Source: Ampullaceana balthica (Eukaryota; Mollusca; Gastropoda; Lymnaeidae). From it: a stretch of 64,000 nt of DNA. Position numbers and translations under genes: made by a program. This document shows positions 58,093 through 64,000 of the stretch, piece by piece. The notes beneath the pieces were generated by a model, which saw only the letters and a list, made by a program, of their open reading frames with translations, did no database searches and was not told where the DNA came from. The stretch covers positions 3,125,001 through 3,189,000 of the forward strand of contig CALYLW010000012.1 in assembly GCA_944989445.1 (NCBI GenBank). The letters run 5' to 3'. Positions within the stretch are counted from its first letter, which is position 1. Every line of letters starts with the position of its first letter.

Positions 58093-60188
58093 GCTGCCAA
58101 ATTATTTGACTCCCCACCATCGTCATACTGGTCATTGAGAAAAGACGTAAGAATGAATCGCTAGTGATGGAATCAATCAATCCTCCACCTCTACAACTAA
58201 CTCTCGGACGAATTATTGTATCCAAAAATTGGTTACCTCCCACCCTCCTCCGTTTATTTCTTCCACCCTGTAATCCTTTTCATTTGGGTGATCCGCCTCT
58301 GAAAACAACTAGCATACAATAACCTACCATTACTAGCATATCGAGTGGTCCATCGGTGTCGCCTCCCCCTCGTCGTGCCACTTTTGTTCCATTTCACCGA
58401 AGCGGTCCCTCCTCTGCAGGGAAACCTCATCCAAACAACTCCGACCTCCTTTTCAATTTTTCTACTCCCATCCCCGGGCCTCTAGCCAACAATGGAATTG
58501 CCAGGCAGTTGAGGTAATCTACGGTGTGGTGAACGCCGAAACTTTTCGCCTTGTCAACTACACAATTGTGTGGCCACGCCACCCCAAGCTACAACCAACA
58601 ACACACATCCCCTGGATTCTTCCCGGACTACCCTTGCCTCCCCAGAGGTTCTTTTAATGGGGCGTGCAATGGTGTCGTGTGCAGCAGAGAGACACGCGTA
58701 TTATACTTCTCTTGTTTCCCCCCTGGTACGTTAAAAATACGATTACAAGGTCCGTTTCTCTAACTTCCAAACCCTGTTTAATACGTTATTAATACGTTAT
58801 TAATACGTTATTCCCCTCTCCAACATTTTGTGGTAGTAAAAATTGATTGAGAACTACCGACGTGTTTGTCACCGTTTTTACACGGTCGGGTGACTTTTGA
58901 GAAAGCGACCTTTGCTGGTTCAACAAGAAGAACGGATTTTGGTGGAAAATGATCGGCAATGGACGCGTGTTCCAAAGATGGGGTGGGGGCTTAGAGATGC
59001 GGACTCCTCACCACTAGCCTCCGCCACTGAGGAATGATGACACTCAATTTAACTTTGACCTCGCCTGATTGCTCACAGGTCACGATCGTTCTGGGTGACC
59101 GGGGGGGGGGAGGGCGATGGAGCCCACCTGCCATATTGAACATTTTCAAAACGACATGGCCATAGCCATAGCCAGCAACACACACATTTTGGTCTCTCTC
59201 TAGGCCTAGGACCTGGTGAGGATTGGGACATGCTGTCACGTGGTGAGATCCCTGAGAGATACGGCAACTCAAGCTGATGTTCTCAATAACAGCTCGCGCG
59301 CCTCTTGCACTTCAACGATGAACAATCGGAAATGCGTTTTATACCTGAATAAGTTAGAGACCTAAAGTAAACATGGGGATTTGGGAGGGGGGGGGGAGCA
59401 ACGTTTTCCGGGAGAGCTAGGAATCACACTGACATCTGGTTTCTTCTATCAATAATGTTAATTTTTTAACAATTCAAATTGATTTTGTTAATTGCTTTTT
59501 AAAAATTATTAAACAATAACGATTCTCGTTAATTCCAAAATCATTTTATTCAAATGATTATACATGTATATTTATTCTTTTTTTTTCTTCCTATTAATTT
59601 GATCACGTAAATAAGGGGCGACAACCATTAAAATGAAATGGCGATCGCGTGAGATTTTAAGCCGGACACGTCTCTTACCTGCCCATTAACATAATCAAAG
59701 CAAACACCCAGTTTTAATATTTCCCTCACATCTTCAACAAGATTGTGAACAACAACGCATACTAGTGTTTAAAAAAAAATGACCCGACTAAGTGCTGCGA
59801 AGTGACTCACGCCTCCACTCCCCGACACACTGCCGGGGAGTCACGCGAGCGGAAACGGTAATTGTGGCCGAGTGGACCAGCTCTCCACTCCTCGGCCAGC
59901 ACGGGGCTGAGCAAGCAGCCAGCTGTTGAATGGCAGCCATCGGAGGACGTATCTCTTGACACAATATGAGGAAACTGTCTTGTTATCGACTGTGACCAGC
60001 TTAGCTAGCGGCAGCCACCGCAGAGCCGCAAGGGGCTCTCACACTCTGAGGTGATGGCCCCCTCTGCTGCGGCGAGCGTTCAAACCCAAAAAACAGCAGT
60101 CGACGCTGCCTCGCTGAATGTTTGCGAGATGTGCGCGGGTAATTAAAATTACGGAAGACGACCATTGAGATGTAATTAGGAAATACTA
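58093..60188. other. Unannotated DNA
   Basis: Three copies of TTAATACGTTA at 58775-58812. Ten G at 59101-59110. A minus-strand open stretch at 59128-59251 ends at GCAG|GTGGGC but its frame is ambiguous. 59800-60110 is GC-rich with a tRNA-like GTGGCCGAGTGG but no B box. No gene supported. Confidence 0.4.
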
Positions 60189-60441
60189 TAAGGGGCCGTC
60201 CATAAAGTACGTAACGCTAATTTTGACCCATTTTTAACTCCCCCCTCCCCTCTGTCACAAACTGTCACACATCTTGGACCCCCCCCCCTAAAGTACGTCA
60301 CACTTTCGAACAAAAATGTTTTTTTAAAAAATATAATAATCAACATTGACGTCACACATGGCCGGACCCCCCCCCCGACACAAACTGTCACACTTTCTTA
60401 CACCCCTCCCCCCGCGTGACGTACTTTATGGACGGCCCAAA
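60189..60441. mobile_element. GGCCGTCC MITE, copy 3 (247 bp)
   Basis: Element 60192-60438 has ends GGGGCCGTCCATAAAGTACG and CGTACTTTATGGACGGCCC. Flanks are TAA on the left and AAA on the right, so the 3-bp duplication has probably mutated. The interior has the same CTGTCACAAACTGTCACA motifs and C-runs as the copy at 31916. Confidence 0.88.
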
Positions 60442-61074
60442 AGTGTAGAGCTAACATTTGGAAATAGAAACCATTTTCGGGACTAGGTCGGTAAAAGACT
60501 GTTGATTGTAAGGGCAATGCTTTGGGCGCAAAGCAGCCATTAAATATTCACAGCCATTCACGTTTTCTAAACCATTCATGCTTCACACTTGCACATCTTG
60601 CTGTGACCTGCTCACGCGTTTAAAAACCTCTCACATATTCGTGTATACTGTATATACCAGAGTGTTACAAACAAAAATATTGTGTAACCAAAAGTACTTC
60701 ATTAAATATAAGTTTAACTTAACATGAGGAAAAAAATAACAACACTATTTCTTTGAGTTGCATTGCAACGCATCGCCCTGGTCGTTTTATCGTATTAGCA
60801 GATTATAAGATTGGCGAATGCTGGCAATATTTTGAGAAAATGCCGTTGTTAGTTTCGTTCGAAGATTGTAACAATTTGAAACAATCCCGCCTCATCATAA
60901 CTCGTGGCACATAGTTGAACTATTCAATCAGTCAAAGGTTAAACCCAAGTTCAAGGACTATCTCTACAATGCTATAGACTCTATTCTATGCCCTCCACAC
61001 CCTTAATCAACACACAAACTTACAGGAATCGTGTCCGCTAATATTTAAACCCGCTTTACGATTAGCCAAACAGA
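60442..61074. other. Unannotated DNA
   Basis: A/T-rich, no feature recognised. Confidence 0.45.
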
Positions 61075-61204
61075 CAATACATGTTACTCGTCACTGACAA
61101 GACATGTGACTCGTCACTGACAATACATGTTACTCGTCACTTGAAAATACATGTCACTCGACACTGACAATACATGTTAATCGTCACTGACAATACATAT
61201 TAGC
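61075..61204. repeat. 23-bp minisatellite, about 5 copies
   Basis: Copies of GACAATACATGTTACTCGTC plus ACT with substitutions. Confidence 0.88.
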
Positions 61205-61488
61205 GAAAATTATATTATTTAACCTTATTTTAATTTAAAACAAAAGAATGAAACTTCTCCAAGTCTTGAATCACTTGCCTTTCGATTGAGAAGCAAGCAC
61301 TATATCCATTATAGAGAGGAACACTGCCACTGATTTTTTTGTGTCTAAAGTCTAAACCATGCCAGGAGCGTTGTTCAAATTAGTAAAACGCTAAGCTTTA
61401 ATCAAACAATTGATCAAATAAAACAAAAAAATAATTTAAAAATTAAAAAAATAATAATAATTAAAAAAATTCGTGTTTAAATAATTTT
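61205..61488. other. Unannotated A/T-rich DNA
   Basis: Long A/T tracts just before the next element. Confidence 0.5.
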
Positions 61489-61917
61489 TAAATCCCTTAT
61501 ATTAACTTCGCGGCCGGTCATCTCTGTCGTCATCTCATGGGCGGGCGGAAAAACAAAAGTAAAAAATGACCCACTTTCCGTGATCCGATCGAGCTGAAAT
61601 TTGGCACACGGACCCGTCTAACCTAACAATGCATCGTATAAAAATTTCAGATCGATCGAACGTACCGTAATTAAATTAATGCATTTTTAGTTTATCCTTA
61701 TATGAGGTATGTAATTCAAATTCACGGTTTGTTATGGTTTTTTTCCCACGTGAAAGTTTGAGTTGACGCTTAGACGTCGACCGTCGTGCAAACACCCCCT
61801 CACGTCCCATCCCCCGTTAAAAGACAGGGGACATCACTCGTTGTCAGTCTGTAAATATTTGTGGCGTTGGAAAATAATCAATACTTATAATTATGACTCA
61901 AATATAAGGGATTTATA
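61489..61917 (+). mobile_element. Non-autonomous TAAATCCC element, copy 4
   Basis: Ends TAAATCCCTTATATTAACTT and AATATAAGGGATTTATA. Core GAGCTGAAATTTGGCACAC with AAAATTTCAGATCGATCG. Strongly similar to 43768-44237, including CGGGCGGAAAAACAAAAGT and CACGTGAAAGTTTGAG. Confidence 0.82.
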
Positions 61918-62198
61918 GTAGAAAACTTTGTTTTTACGGGTTTATTTTATGGTAGAGGTTTTAGCCACATGATTTCTAGACTTCACTTGAATGTAATGAC
62001 CAACAGGCACAGTCATTGGATCTCGACTTTTCTTTAAACAGTTAAATTCCTTAACAAAGTTTTAAAAAAGAGCCCATCACTTTTGATAGTTTATGTATAG
62101 CTCCGATTCTCGATCCAAAAGATTTTCGAGCTGTGTTATCAGAAATGGCTTCACAACGAAATACAGCGACCCTGGAAAAAATAATGATGTGCCAGTGA
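61918..62198. other. Unannotated spacer
   Basis: No feature recognised. Confidence 0.45.
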
Positions 62199-62648
62199 TC
62201 AATATACATAATTTGCAATCTCTGTCACGTCTGTAGTATCTGTCCGCGACACTACTAATTTTAGAAAGCAGCGCACCAAATTACTGCACCAATGCATCAA
62301 AAGGTGTGCAAATTAAAGATGGGCTGTAAAAAAAAATTATATGACGTCATTGTTTAGCTCATATTTTAATTTTGGAAAAGGGAACAATGTAAAAAGAGGA
62401 TTTGATGATGGTTAATTGTAAAATTTAAAAAAAAACAAAGGGGGCGCAATTGTCTCACTACAACCCCTATTATAAAATACTTAATGTAAATTTCAGAAAG
62501 TTTAATATTTCGTATTTATCAAACAAGGACAAGTTAGTTGGGCTTTTGAAAAAGGTCGGCGTCGTAGGCGCCCTAAAAAAGTGCATTTTTAAAAAATAAA
62601 TAGATTTCAGCTGAAAACTTCCGTCATTTTTGACGGGTGATACGGTAG
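62199..62648 (+). mobile_element. Longer Helitron-like element containing repeat family A
   Basis: It starts TCAATATACATAATTTGC after A. It ends with hairpin CCGTCATTTTTGACGG and GTGATACGGTAG before T (GTAG in place of CTAG). About 62310-62560 is, in inverse orientation, sequence of repeat family A (GTTGGGCTTTTGA, AGGACAAG). Either a family A element inserted here or the Helitron-like element captured it. Confidence 0.72.
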
Positions 62649-63432
62649 TATGAAATATATAGATAACAAATTTCTCGCAACACTAATGCCGGATTAAAAA
62701 TATTTACATTTCGGAAATACAAACTTCAATTTCTTAAGCAATGCTTTTGTAGTACAAACCACCGTTTCTGAGAAAGTTACGATTAGGTCTACTGAAAAGC
62801 GTCAGTTAATTGGGTAGGTCTAATGAAAAGCGGTGAATTAGTTGAAGTCTATGGTCTGATTCTGTGAAAGCGTGAAGACATTTCCCTGCTCTAAACTGCA
62901 TGTTTGTCTATCGTGCGGCACGCCCTGCTTCTAAATTTTGTTCTTTGAATCTTAAAGGGACCTATGAATGATTGCTTTTATATGCAGAAAATCGCTATCT
63001 TTTATTTGGGCTTTAATTTTATTAAAGTCAAGTGATGACTTTACGGCAACTTGAATAAAATGATTAAACAATTTTAAAAAAAGAGAATTGCAAAACGACG
63101 AATGTCCCCGAAGTTTGTGTGCCTGTCAAATTCTGATATACGGCTCCAACAGAAGCGTGTGTAAACACGACGTTTTTACTTCCTGTCTGCACATCTAATC
63201 TTTTGGCGATCAATTTCTGGGACAAACCTGCAAGCCATGATTTCAATATATTTTGTTGTTCTTGTATACAAAGTTAGGAATGTGTGAATATGTACGTACG
63301 TGGGGATTGTTAAAGAGAATAATCAACATTAAAAACACTTTTAAAAAACTAGTCTTATATTAAAAATGCGCTAATTTTCTACTTTTTAGTCTACGCATTT
63401 TACAGTAAGTGCAAAGCCAGCTTACCTTTTGA
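62649..63432. other. Unannotated DNA
   Basis: No gene recognised on either strand. A/T-rich. Confidence 0.4.
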
Positions 63433-63690
63433 CTGTAAATCCCTTATATATGAGACATAACTAAAAAAATAATGATTATGTTTAAACGCGACATTTACAG
63501 ACTGAAACACAATTATCACCCCTGGTTTTAAAACTGGGCGCAGGGACGGTAGGGGGTGTGAACAGTGACGGTCGGCGTCAACGCGTGAACTGGGCACGTG
63601 AAAAAATTATAAACATATAGTAGGACGGTTCGAATTAAACTTACAAAGCAAGTTAATATAAGACTAGTAAAAAACAAACCCGTAAAAACA
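63433..63690 (-). mobile_element. Partial TAAATCCC element, copy 5
   Basis: The inverted end TGTAAATCCCTTATATATGA is followed by GAGACATAACT and material matching, in reverse, the right part of 43768-44237 (CACGTG, TTTACAGACTGAA). The core and far end are absent, so it is truncated at or near the next copy. Confidence 0.65.
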
Positions 63691-64000
63691 AAGTTTTTGA
63701 CTATAAATCCCTTATATATGAGACATAACTAACAGTATTGATTATTTTCAAACGCTACAAACATTTACTGACTGAATCTGTCTTAACTCAACATTGCTTC
63801 ATAACCCTGGGTGGGGGTGGAGGGGGGGGGAGAGGGGAAAAGTCTGGTCTTCGATCGCTTGACCGAGCTCAGCGTGACACGTAAAATGTAAACAAAAGCA
63901 CGCCGGTGCTTCGATGGGTCGCCTCAACGCGTCAACTCAAACTTTCACGTGGACAAAAAAACAATAACAAACAGTGAGTTTGAATTACATACGTTATATA
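63691..64000 (-). mobile_element. TAAATCCC element, copy 6, running off the window
   Basis: Inverse orientation, starting at TATAAATCCCTTATATATGA (about 63706) and preceded by the AACAAAGTTTTTGA flank also seen beyond the right ends of other copies. It matches 43990-44237 reversed up to the window edge. The other end lies outside. Confidence 0.75.

Noticed and set aside
59128..59251. Possible fourth minus-strand exon before a GCAG|GTGGGC donor
   Set aside because: Two frames are open. The one matching the phase of the 52642 candidate gives an odd Trp/Cys-rich peptide, and the other does not match in phase.
59840..59960. tRNA-like A box (GTGGCCGAGTGG)
   Set aside because: No B box or cloverleaf can be found downstream, so a tRNA gene is not supported.

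Overview
The window looks like a gene-poor, repeat-rich stretch of an animal nuclear genome. It is A/T-leaning and has no bacterial-style operons. It holds dozens of minisatellites, DNA transposons with exact target-site duplications, LINE 3' ends, a tRNA-derived SINE and Helitron-like elements. A lophotrochozoan, perhaps a mollusc, is my guess from the mix of repeats. Nothing in the sequence fixes the species.

Layout. 1-4.4 kb: short minisatellites. 4.4-7.4 kb: an almost complete hAT (Buster/ZBED5-like) transposon with a frameshifted transposase. 7.4-15 kb: mostly unannotated, with 58-, 20- and 45-bp arrays. 15.1-19.4 kb: a repeat-element copy followed by very large arrays, including about 63 copies of a 16-bp unit. 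19.6-26.9 kb: a truncated LINE with a 50-bp duplication, several arrays and a SINE. 27-36 kb: low-complexity DNA, small hAT MITEs, a GGCCGTCC MITE and Helitron-like elements. 36-44 kb: a long inverted-repeat (foldback) element, a possible membrane-protein coding segment, another LINE end and an array. 45.6-46.9 kb: a 48-bp array. 47.2-50.1 kb: three transposons nested inside one another. 50.3-57.7 kb: more arrays and a 672-bp terminal-inverted-repeat element. 57.9-64 kb: a LINE end, a MITE, a Helitron-like element and copies of the TAAATCCC element.

Genes. I recognise no intact host protein-coding gene. On the minus strand three short open segments (52642-52729, 42862-43026, 34221-34364) have plausible splice sites and compatible reading phases. 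They could be exons of one large-intron gene, but I cannot name it. A further minus-strand open segment at 37538-37865 encodes a hydrophobic helix and faintly resembles gustatory-receptor-like proteins. A 58-codon minus-strand ORF at 8471-8647 has coding-like base use.

Most other long ORFs come from tandem repeats lacking stop codons or from purine-rich tracts, and should not be treated as proteins. I found no evidence of a new multi-gene system. The best leads are the nested transposons, the clean split of hAT target duplications into two classes, the small Helitron family with tandem 3' ends, the element family sharing one inverted-repeat core, the 45-bp array carrying a splice-donor consensus in most units, and the possible large-intron gene.
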